Source: Salibaculum sp035270045
Lineage (GTDB): Bacteria > Pseudomonadota > Alphaproteobacteria > Rhodobacterales > Rhodobacteraceae
NCBI RefSeq assembly: GCF_035270045.1
Contig: NZ_DATFIP010000058.1
Span: 9,879-73,878 of the forward strand
Direction: 5' to 3'
Length of the DNA stretch: 64,000 nt
The notes beneath the pieces are model-generated. The model was not told the DNA's origin and ran no database searches. It was given only the letters and a program-made list of their open reading frames with translations. The position numbers were made by a program, and so were the translations under genes. Below are positions 55,703-62,815 of the stretch, piece after piece; position 1 is the stretch's first letter, and each line of letters starts with the position of its first letter.

Positions 55703-56191
55703 TTATGTGTCGGTGATTTCGATTGGCCGATCGAACCAGTGCTCCTCCAGGTTCGGCCCATCCCCGATACGGTCGATCACCGCGAACAGGCCCGGTTCTG
55801 CCAGCGGGGTCAGGACGCCGTGCCAGACCCCGCGGTGGTAGTTCACGCCCTGACCGGGCATGGTGATGAAGGCCAGAGGCTGGCCGGGCCGGCCGCCCGC
55901 GTCGGGAGCGACGATCACAAGGAAGGGGTCCATTTTCATCGGTATGAAGGCCTGGCTCCCCTCGGGGTGGCGTTCCATCATGTCGAGTTGATATGGAATC
56001 CTGCGCGGCTTGGCCTGGAACAGGCTGATCCCCGCGCGGCCCCCGGCGAAGTCCATGGTCGCGCGGTCGTGGTAGCGCCCGCAAAATCCCTGATTGATGA
56101 TCTTGTCCGGCGCGCCTGCCGCTTCCAGCACGTCGCCGAAAGGGGCAAAAGCCTCGCCGGTCAGGGGTTGCAGGCAGATGCGGTCGGTCAT
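55703..56191 (-). CDS. allA: Ureidoglycolate lyase
   Basis: Splits ureidoglycolate to glyoxylate and urea, the last step of allantoin breakdown. The 162 aa length fits the cupin-like AllA family: FAPFGDVLEA, LFQAKPRRIPYQLDMMERHP, given as AKPRRIPYQLDMMERHP, and GVNYHRGVWHGVLTPL. Its start overlaps the upstream PuuE-UraD stop by four bases. Its product glyoxylate is the substrate for BhcA, BhcC and GlcB nearby. Confidence 0.95.
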   Translation of the reverse strand: MTDRICLQPLTGEAFAPFGDVLEAAGAPDKIINQGFCGRYHDRATMDFAGGRAGISLFQAKPRRIPYQLDMMERHPEGSQAFIPMKMDPFLVIVAPDAGGRPGQPLAFITMPGQGVNYHRGVWHGVLTPLAEPGLFAVIDRIGDGPNLEEHWFDRPIEITDT

Positions 56192-57600
56192 CCGCCCAGC
56201 TTCTCGATCAGGCGCAACTCGGCGATGCGCTCGACCTGGCGACAGGCCTCGGCAAACTCGGCCTCGCGGTCATTTTCAAGCCGCGTCTTGAATGCCGCCA
56301 TGATCGACGCCTTGTCGTGATCGCGCACGGCGATGATGAAGGGAAACCCGAACCTGGCGGTGTAGGAATCGTTCAACTCGGTGAAGGCGGCGCGTTCTTC
56401 ATCGGTGAGCGCATCAAGCCCGGCGCTGGCCTGTTCGGCGGTCGATTCATCGGTCAGCCGTTTGGCAGAAGCCAGCTTGCCGGCAAGGTCGGGGTGGGCA
56501 GTCAGCACGCCAAGCCGCTTGTCCACGGGGGCGGCACGGAACACGCGGGCAAGCGCGTTATGCACCCCCGCGGCGCTGTCATGGGCCGGCCCGAGCTCCA
56601 GCTCCCAGGCGCCTTCGGCGATCCAGGGGCTGTGCTCGAAGATGCCGCCGAACTGGTCCACGAACTCTGCCTTTTCCATCTGCGAGGGGCGCGGCAGGGC
56701 CATCGGCGGGTGCTCCTTCGCCCAGTGATCGGCGATCTGTTCACGGGTGGCGAACCAGACCCCGTCATGCTTGCGGAAATGGTCCAGGACGCGGGCCAGC
56801 GCGGCGGCGCGGCCGGGGCGCCCGATCAGTCGGCAATGCAGCCCGATGGACAGGATTTTCGGCGCACCCGCCTGCCCTTCGGCATAGAGGTAGTCAAAAC
56901 TGTCCTTGAGGTAGCTTTCGAACTGGGCGCCATTGGTGAACCCGGCCTGGATGGCAAAGCGCATGTCGTTGCAATCCATGGTGTAGGGCACGATCAGTTG
57001 GTCCTTGCCTCCGGCCGTGATCCAGTAGGGCAAGTCGTCGGCATAGCTGTCGGCAATATAGGCGAAATCGCCCTCTTCGGCGGCCAGGTCGATGGTATGC
57101 ATGGAACAGCGCCCGGTATACCAGCCGCGCGGGGGCCGGCCCGTCACTTCGGTGTGCAGGCGGATCGCCTCGCGGATCTGGGCGCGTTCCTCGTCGGCGT
57201 TCATGTCCTTGTGCTCGACCCATTTCAGCCCGTGGCTGGCAATCTCCCAGCTTGCGTCCTGCATCGCTGCCACCTGGTCGGGCGCGCGGGCCAAGGCCGT
57301 GGCCACGCCGTAAACGGTGATCGGCGTATCCTTGAGCAGACGGTGGACGCGCCAGAACCCGGCGCGGCTGCCGTATTCATAGATCGACTCCATGTTCCAG
57401 TGGCGCTGGCCGGGCCAGGGCTGCGCGCCCGTGATCTCGGACAGGAACGCCTCGGAGGCCGCATCGCCGTGCAGCACGTTGTTTTCGCCACCCTCTTCGT
57501 AGTTGAGGACGATCTGAACGGCGATCTTCGCCCCGCCGGGCCAGTGGGGCTTTGGCGGGGTGGCCCCGTGGCCCGTCATGTCGCGTGGATAGCGTGCCAT
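56188..57600 (-). CDS. Allantoinase PuuE fused to OHCU decarboxylase UraD
   Basis: A 470 aa fusion. Residues 1 to about 305 are a polysaccharide-deacetylase-type allantoinase (IVLNYEEGGENNVLHGD, ASHGLKWVEHKDM, IADSYADDLPYW). Residues about 315-470 match 2-oxo-4-hydroxy-4-carboxy-5-ureidoimidazoline decarboxylase with AHPDLAG, STAEQASAGLD and FGFPFIIAVRDHDK. Together they turn the UraH product into allantoin and then allantoate. The ATG at 57600 is preferred; the ORF extends upstream without homology. Divergent from uraH. Confidence 0.93.
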   Translation of the reverse strand: MARYPRDMTGHGATPPKPHWPGGAKIAVQIVLNYEEGGENNVLHGDAASEAFLSEITGAQPWPGQRHWNMESIYEYGSRAGFWRVHRLLKDTPITVYGVATALARAPDQVAAMQDASWEIASHGLKWVEHKDMNADEERAQIREAIRLHTEVTGRPPRGWYTGRCSMHTIDLAAEEGDFAYIADSYADDLPYWITAGGKDQLIVPYTMDCNDMRFAIQAGFTNGAQFESYLKDSFDYLYAEGQAGAPKILSIGLHCRLIGRPGRAAALARVLDHFRKHDGVWFATREQIADHWAKEHPPMALPRPSQMEKAEFVDQFGGIFEHSPWIAEGAWELELGPAHDSAAGVHNALARVFRAAPVDKRLGVLTAHPDLAGKLASAKRLTDESTAEQASAGLDALTDEERAAFTELNDSYTARFGFPFIIAVRDHDKASIMAAFKTRLENDREAEFAEACRQVERIAELRLIEKLGG

Positions 57601-57649
57601 GGCTGGCTCCTTTCGTTTTGCCGATGCATATACGAGAAAATACCAGATG

Positions 57650-57660
57650 CTTTTCAAAAG
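57650..57660. promoter_or_regulatory. Palindrome CTTTTCAAAAG between puuE-uraD and uraH
   Basis: A perfect 11-base odd palindrome in the 146-base divergent region, surrounded by AT-rich sequence. It shares TTTTCAAAA-like halves with the candidate operator before bhcA. Possible operator for the LysR gene or BhcR. Confidence 0.35.
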
Positions 57661-57746
57661 TTCCAAAAAGGACCCTTCGGCTTGCCCCGCTTCGCGCGGC
57701 GGGCCAGAACGGGGCGGAAATGTGACATCTTTGGAAAGGTCCCGCC

Positions 57747-58097
57747 ATGACCGGATACCTGACGACCCATGTTCTCGACACCGCCCGCGGCTGTCCGGCC
57801 GAGGGGCTGAAGATCGAGCTTTTCCGCCTCGACGGCCACCGCCGACTATTGAAAACGCTCGTAACAAATGACGATGGGAGAACGGACGAACAGATCCTGC
57901 CGACCGAGGCCTTCGAAACCGGAGAATACGAACTGGTCTTCCATGCCGGCGCCTATCTGGATTCGATCGGCGCACCGGCGGAAAGCCCCCGATTCCTGGA
58001 CGTGATCCCGATCCGTTTCGGCATGTCGGCGCCATCGCATTACCACGTGCCGCTGCTGCTTTCGCCGTTTGGCTATTCGACCTATCGGGGAAGCTGA
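57747..58097 (+). CDS. uraH: 5-Hydroxyisourate hydrolase
   Basis: Transthyretin-fold enzyme that opens 5-hydroxyisourate made by the urate oxidase. The 116 aa protein has the N-terminal LTTHVLDTARGCPA, the His/Arg site residues, and the diagnostic C-terminus YSTYRGS (YRGS). No signal peptide, so cytoplasmic. It is divergent from the fusion gene and converges on the LysR gene. Confidence 0.96.
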   Translation: MTGYLTTHVLDTARGCPAEGLKIELFRLDGHRRLLKTLVTNDDGRTDEQILPTEAFETGEYELVFHAGAYLDSIGAPAESPRFLDVIPIRFGMSAPSHYHVPLLLSPFGYSTYRGS

Positions 58098-58124
58098 GGC
58101 CAGGCGGGCCGCCTGCGTCGCCGC

Positions 58125-59033
58125 CTATCCGCCCGTTACCGCCTTGCCGATCCGTTCGATCATGAATTCCATGAACAGCCGCGTCTTGGGGTCCTGCCGC
58201 CGTCGGTGCGTGAACAGGCAGGCCATCTGGATCGGCTCTGGCGGGGTCTGTTCCGCGACGGGCACCAGACGGCCCGCTTTCAGGTGCTCGGCGATCTCGA
58301 AAACAGGCTTCATGGCGACGCCCTGCCCGGCCAGCGCCCAGTCGGTCAGCACGTCGCCGTCATCACATTCGTAGCGCCCCGAAACGCGAAACCGTCGCGG
58401 CCCCTCGGGCGTCGACAGGCGCCACTGGAACTCGGTCGCGCCCGGGAACCGCAGGGACAGGCATTCATGCCCCTTCTCCACCAGGTCGTCGCCGGTCGCG
58501 GGCATGCCCCGCCGGGCGATATAGTCCGGCGCAGCGCAAAGCACCCTGTCCACGTCGGCGATCTTGCGTATGCGCAGGTTGCTGTCCTCCGGCTGGCCCA
58601 GGAAGAAGGCCAGGTCCAGCCCCTCGGTCGTCAGGTCCACCTTGCGGTCCGTCAAGCGCAACCGGACGCTGACCTCGGGATAGTCGGCCAGGAACGCCGG
58701 CACCTGCGGCGCGATCAACCGCCGTCCGACGCCGAGCGGCGCGGCGACATAGAGAGACCCACGCAGGTTCTCGGTGATGTTGACGATCTGCGCCTCGGCG
58801 CTTTCCACGGCCTCCAGGATCTCTGTGGCCCCGCGATAGAAGGACTGGCCCTGTTCCGTGGGTGTCAGGCTGCGGGTCGTGCGCTGGAACAGGCGCACGC
58901 CAAGGTGTTCCTCCAACTGCGAAATCCGCGACGAGGTGACGGCCGGGGAAATGCGCAAATCCCGGCCCGCGGCGGACATGCTGCCCAACTCGTAGACACG
59001 GACGAATGTTCGGATATTGTCGAGATAGGACAT
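58125..59033 (-). CDS. LysR-family transcriptional regulator
   Basis: A 302 aa LysR regulator: HTH GSMSAAGRDLRISPAVTSSR near residue 17, linker helix TRSLTPTEQGQSFY, and an effector domain. The ATG at 59033 fits the family. It is divergent from puuD with a 100-base gap containing a 6-bp dyad, so it most likely controls urate catabolism; its effector is unknown. Confidence 0.9.
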   Translation of the reverse strand: MSYLDNIRTFVRVYELGSMSAAGRDLRISPAVTSSRISQLEEHLGVRLFQRTTRSLTPTEQGQSFYRGATEILEAVESAEAQIVNITENLRGSLYVAAPLGVGRRLIAPQVPAFLADYPEVSVRLRLTDRKVDLTTEGLDLAFFLGQPEDSNLRIRKIADVDRVLCAAPDYIARRGMPATGDDLVEKGHECLSLRFPGATEFQWRLSTPEGPRRFRVSGRYECDDGDVLTDWALAGQGVAMKPVFEIAEHLKAGRLVPVAEQTPPEPIQMACLFTHRRRQDPKTRLFMEFMIERIGKAVTGG

Positions 59034-59084
59034 TATTTTGTATTTTTTGATGGTGCTTGGACTTTCCCGGCAATAGCAGAATAA

Positions 59085-59100
59085 ACTAGGGTCGCCTAGT
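59085..59100. promoter_or_regulatory. Dyad in the LysR/puuD intergenic region
   Basis: ACTAGG and CCTAGT are perfect 6-bp arms around GTCG, about 34 bases before the puuD start and 50 from the LysR start. Location fits an operator of the divergent LysR protein. Confidence 0.45.
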
Positions 59101-59133
59101 CTGCTTGCCACGTCGAACCCTCAGGAGGCCCGC

Positions 59134-60369
59134 ATGTACGACCTGGCAATCATCTGGGACTGGATCGCCTTTTCGGTGCGCTGGCTGCATGTCATCACCG
59201 CGATGGCCTGGATCGGGGCCTCGTTCTACTTCATCGCGCTGGACCTGATGCTGAGACCCGCCCCGGACATGCCCGAGGGCGCCAGTGGCGAGGAATGGGA
59301 GGTCCACGGTGGCGGCTTCTACCACACCACGAAATACATGGTCGCCCCGGCGCGGCTGCCCGAGCACTTGACCTGGCACAAATGGCAAAGCTACTGGACC
59401 TGGCTGTCCGGTGCGGCGCTTCTGATGATCGTCTACTGGGTCGGAGGAGAGTTGTTCCTGCTTGATCCGACAAAGGCCGAGCTGGCGCTTTGGCAGGGCA
59501 TCATCATTTCCGGCGGGTCGCTGACGATCGGCTGGATCGCCTATGACCAACTGTGCAAGTCGCGGCTGGGCGACAATCCCACCGCGCTGATGCTGATCCT
59601 CTTCGCGATCCTTGTGGTCATGGCATGGGGCTATGACCAGGTCTTCACGGGGCGCGCGGCGCTTCTGCACCTAGGCGCCTTCACCGCCACGATCATGACC
59701 GCCAACGTCTTTTTCCAGATCATGCCGAACCAGCGCATCGTGGTGGCCGACCTCAAGGCCGGGCGCACGCCGGACGCGAAATACGGCAAGATCGCCAAGC
59801 TGCGTTCGACGCACAACAACTACCTAACGCTGCCGGTGGTCTTCCTGATGCTGTCGAATCACTACCCGCTGGCCTTCGCGACCCAATACAACTGGCTGAT
59901 CGCCAGCCTGATCTTCCTGACCGGGGTGACGATCCGTCACTATTTCAACACCATGCACAAGACCGGGAAGGGTCCGCACTGGACCTGGTTCGTGACCGTC
60001 CTGCTGATGATCATGATCGCCTGGTTGTCCACCTACCGCGACGGCGAAACCTGGCAAGAGGCCGAGGCCCGCGACCTGACCCAGGCCGAGCAACAGTTCG
60101 CCGCCGCCGAGGGGTTCGAGGATGCCTATTTCGCCGTGGTGGGCAATTGTTCCATGTGCCATGCGCGCGAGCCGGCCTGGGGCAACATGCACTGGGCACC
60201 CAATGGCGTCTACCTTGAAACCCGCGGCGACGTGGCCCGCCACGCGGGGCAGATCTACCTGCAGGCCGGGGTGAGCCACGCCATGCCCCCGCCCAATGCC
60301 ATCCAGATGGATGACCAGGCACGGCAGACGATCATCGCCTGGGTGCGCGAGGCCCGCGACGGTGACTGA
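59134..60369 (+). CDS. puuD: Membrane urate hydroxylase PuuD with C-terminal cytochrome c
   Basis: A 411 aa protein: eight or so helices of the urate oxidase N-terminal type (WLHVITAMAWIGASFYFIA near the start, YHTTKYMVAP, THNNYLTLPVVFLM), then a periplasmic cytochrome c domain with CSMCH near residue 340. It oxidises urate to 5-hydroxyisourate and delivers electrons to the respiratory chain instead of making peroxide. AGGAGG lies eight bases before the ATG. Its product feeds UraH next door. Confidence 0.95.
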   Translation: MYDLAIIWDWIAFSVRWLHVITAMAWIGASFYFIALDLMLRPAPDMPEGASGEEWEVHGGGFYHTTKYMVAPARLPEHLTWHKWQSYWTWLSGAALLMIVYWVGGELFLLDPTKAELALWQGIIISGGSLTIGWIAYDQLCKSRLGDNPTALMLILFAILVVMAWGYDQVFTGRAALLHLGAFTATIMTANVFFQIMPNQRIVVADLKAGRTPDAKYGKIAKLRSTHNNYLTLPVVFLMLSNHYPLAFATQYNWLIASLIFLTGVTIRHYFNTMHKTGKGPHWTWFVTVLLMIMIAWLSTYRDGETWQEAEARDLTQAEQQFAAAEGFEDAYFAVVGNCSMCHAREPAWGNMHWAPNGVYLETRGDVARHAGQIYLQAGVSHAMPPPNAIQMDDQARQTIIAWVREARDGD

Positions 60370-60441
60370 GCGGCGGGGTCTTGTCCCGCCTGAGCATTTA
60401 CATGCTATGTCATCGCCAAAGGCCAACCGGGAGACGCCCAC

Positions 60442-61242
60442 GTGACCCACCCACTGCTGACACAAGACGATATCGCCACCTATCAGCGTGACGGCGTCAC
60501 CTTGGTGCGCGGGCTGTTCCGAGACCAGGTCGATCTGCTGCGCGCCGGCGTGGCGCGCAACATGGCCGAACCTGGTCCCCATGCCGCCGAGAACCTGAAA
60601 GAGGGCGAGGCCGGGCGCTTTTTCGACGACTATTGCAACTGGGCCCGGATCACGGAATTCAAACAGGCCATTGACGAGTCGCCCGTGGCCGATGTGGCCG
60701 CCGACCTGATGCGGTCCGACAGGGTGCAGCTGTTTCACGATCACGTGCTGGTCAAGGAACCGGGCACGTCGAAACCCACGCCTTGGCATCAGGACGGCCC
60801 TTATTACTTCGTTGAGGGCAAGCAGACCGTCAGTTTCTGGTCACCGCTGGACCCGGTGCGCGAAGCCACCCTGCGCTGCGTGGCCGGATCGCACCTCTGG
60901 GACAGGCCCGTGCTGCCCACCCGCTGGATGGCCGAGACAAGCTTCTACCCCAACGAGGCGGACTACATGCCCGTCCCCGACCCGGATGCCGAGAGCATGG
61001 TGATCCGCGAATTCGCGTTGGAGCCGGGCGATGCGGTGGCCTTCCACTTCATGGTGCTGCACGGGGCGCGCGGCAACACCCGCAAGGACCGCAGGCGGGC
61101 CTTCTCTCTGCGCCTTGTCGGCGACGATGCGCGCTACACGCCGCGCCCCGGCCCCACATCTCCGCCCTTTCCGGGCCACGAGATGAGCGAGGGTCAGCGC
61201 CTGCGCGAGGACTGGTTCCCGGTGCTGCTGGACAGGGGCTAG
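60442..61242 (+). CDS. Phytanoyl-CoA dioxygenase (PhyH)-family protein
   Basis: A 266 aa Fe(II)/2-oxoglutarate oxygenase of the PhyH family: TPWHQDGPYY supplies the HxD iron ligands near residue 115, and LHGARGN with RRAFSLR supplies the distal His and the 2-oxoglutarate-binding Arg. It starts with GTG at 60442. It is distinct from ectoine hydroxylase EctD by its short active-site segments. Its stop is three bases before the GlxA-type regulator, so the two are co-transcribed. Confidence 0.88.
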   Translation: MTHPLLTQDDIATYQRDGVTLVRGLFRDQVDLLRAGVARNMAEPGPHAAENLKEGEAGRFFDDYCNWARITEFKQAIDESPVADVAADLMRSDRVQLFHDHVLVKEPGTSKPTPWHQDGPYYFVEGKQTVSFWSPLDPVREATLRCVAGSHLWDRPVLPTRWMAETSFYPNEADYMPVPDPDAESMVIREFALEPGDAVAFHFMVLHGARGNTRKDRRRAFSLRLVGDDARYTPRPGPTSPPFPGHEMSEGQRLREDWFPVLLDRG

Positions 61243-61245
61243 GCA

Positions 61246-62265
61246 ATGACGATCCGGCAGGCGCCTGAACGCATGGCCCATGTGCCCGCGGGGGCCTTCA
61301 CCTATCCGATCGACAGCCCCCTGCCAACGCGCTGGTTCGGCTTCCTGCTGCTGCGGGAATTCACCCTGCTGGCGTTCAGTTCGGCACTGGACCCGCTTCG
61401 CGTGGCCAACCAGCTTGCACAGAGGCCGCTTTATGGCTGGGTCGTACTGTCGGACGACGGGCAGCCCGTCTCGGCGTCATCAGGGGTGGAGATCGGCGTG
61501 CATGGCGGCCTTGCGGCCCTGGATGACGAACTGGAGCTTTTCGTCTGCTCAGGAAACCGGGGCACCGAGGTCGCCTCGCCCGCGGTTCTGGCCGCCATTC
61601 GCAAGCACGCCCGCTTTGGCGCGCCGGTCGGCGGCATCTGCACCGGCGCCATGACCCTGGCCCGCGCCGGGCTGCTCGACGACAAGCGATTCACCCTTCA
61701 TTGGGAAAACCAGCCCGGCTTTCGCGAAGCCTTTCCGGACCTGACCCCCAGCCTGACTCGACACGAATATGACGGGCGCCTCCGCACCTGTAGCGGCGGC
61801 TCGGCCGCGACCGAGATGATGCTGTCGATCATAACCGAGGACTATGGCGAGGCCTTTGCCGTCGCCGTGGCCGACATGTGCCTGAACGACCCCAACCAGC
61901 GGCCGGGCCGCGAGCAACGTTCGTCGATCGCGCAGGCCATCGACAGCCGCAACCCGAAGCTGCTGCATGTCCTGCGCGCCATGTATACCAATATCGATGA
62001 GCCGCTGACCCTTGAAGAACTGGCCGAGGGCGCCGGGGTATCGCGCCGCCAGATGGAGCGGCAGTTCACCAGCACCTTGGGCGAGCCACCGGCCGCGATC
62101 TACCGCAACATCCGACTGGACCGGGCGCATTCCCTGTTGGCCGAAACGGACATGAGCGTGATGGAAGTCGCGACAGCGGCTGGGTTCAACTCGGTCTCGG
62201 TCCTGTCACGGCACTTCAAGCGGCGTTTTGGCACGACCCCCTTCGGCAAGCGCAGAAAACCGTGA
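61246..62265 (+). CDS. GlxA-family AraC-type regulator with DJ-1/PfpI domain
   Basis: A 339 aa two-domain regulator. The N-terminal DJ-1/PfpI-like domain (FLLLREFTLLAFSSALDPLR, GGICTGAMTLARAG with the elbow Cys) is linked to a C-terminal AraC HTH (VSRRQMERQF and VMEVATAAGFNSVSVLSRHF). Such GlxA/ArgR-type proteins sense small nitrogen compounds such as carnitine, betaine or arginine. It follows the PhyH gene at three bases and may report on its substrate. Confidence 0.9.
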   Translation: MTIRQAPERMAHVPAGAFTYPIDSPLPTRWFGFLLLREFTLLAFSSALDPLRVANQLAQRPLYGWVVLSDDGQPVSASSGVEIGVHGGLAALDDELELFVCSGNRGTEVASPAVLAAIRKHARFGAPVGGICTGAMTLARAGLLDDKRFTLHWENQPGFREAFPDLTPSLTRHEYDGRLRTCSGGSAATEMMLSIITEDYGEAFAVAVADMCLNDPNQRPGREQRSSIAQAIDSRNPKLLHVLRAMYTNIDEPLTLEELAEGAGVSRRQMERQFTSTLGEPPAAIYRNIRLDRAHSLLAETDMSVMEVATAAGFNSVSVLSRHFKRRFGTTPFGKRRKP

Positions 62266-62815
62266 CCCCCATGCGCCGCGGCGGGCTGTCGAAGATGCGG
62301 CTGCGACCGTCGGTGCCTCAGAAACAAACGTCCGCCCCCCCCGGTTGTCGTTGGGCTGATAGTATTCCAGTTGCGGCAACACATCCAGCAACCCAGAGGG
62401 TTACGGGCAGCGCCCGAGCGGCGCGATGTTCGGATCCCTGACCCCCGAAAGAACCTAACCGCCCCCACGCCACGGCCGCAGGGACAAGATGCAGGATCAG
62501 ACAAGCATTCGAGCTGCGGACAGAAAAAGAAATGCTCCACAACGCAGAATCGCTGCCGAATGCAGGGTCCTGGATGCAATGCTGACGATAGCACTTATGG
62601 CGGGAAAAATTTCCCGATTAGAAAAATGATTGAAAATCAAATTATTACTTTGGAAAGTGGCGGACCGAGGAACCGCCATCATTCCATCCAGGGAAATCCG
62701 CAGAAGTTTCGCAAAGTCCTGTGCTTATTGCATATAATCCTCTTTCCTTGCCCAATATGTTCCGGCATGATCCGAGCCAGTCCACGTATTGGTGGGGGAT
62801 TTTTGGGGGGATAAT
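62266..62815. other. Non-coding stretch before the integrase, with AT-rich patches
   Basis: No convincing gene, tRNA or transposase is seen in these 550 bases. The right half (about 62580-62760) is clearly AT-richer than the rest of the window. CGGGAAA and TTTCCCG (62601-62616) form 7-bp arms with an AA spacer, and TGGCGG pairs with CCGCCA at about 62660-62681. A G-run GGGGG occurs twice before the integrase. It probably contains the left end of an integrated element, but the att core could not be fixed. Confidence 0.5.

Noticed and set aside
62371..62814. 147-codon frame in the pre-integrase stretch
   Set aside because: No protein-like pattern, no ribosome site, and composition shifts within it.
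62266..62815. tRNA gene as integration target
   Set aside because: No T-loop GGTTCGAATC-type sequence or acceptor stem pairing could be found by eye.
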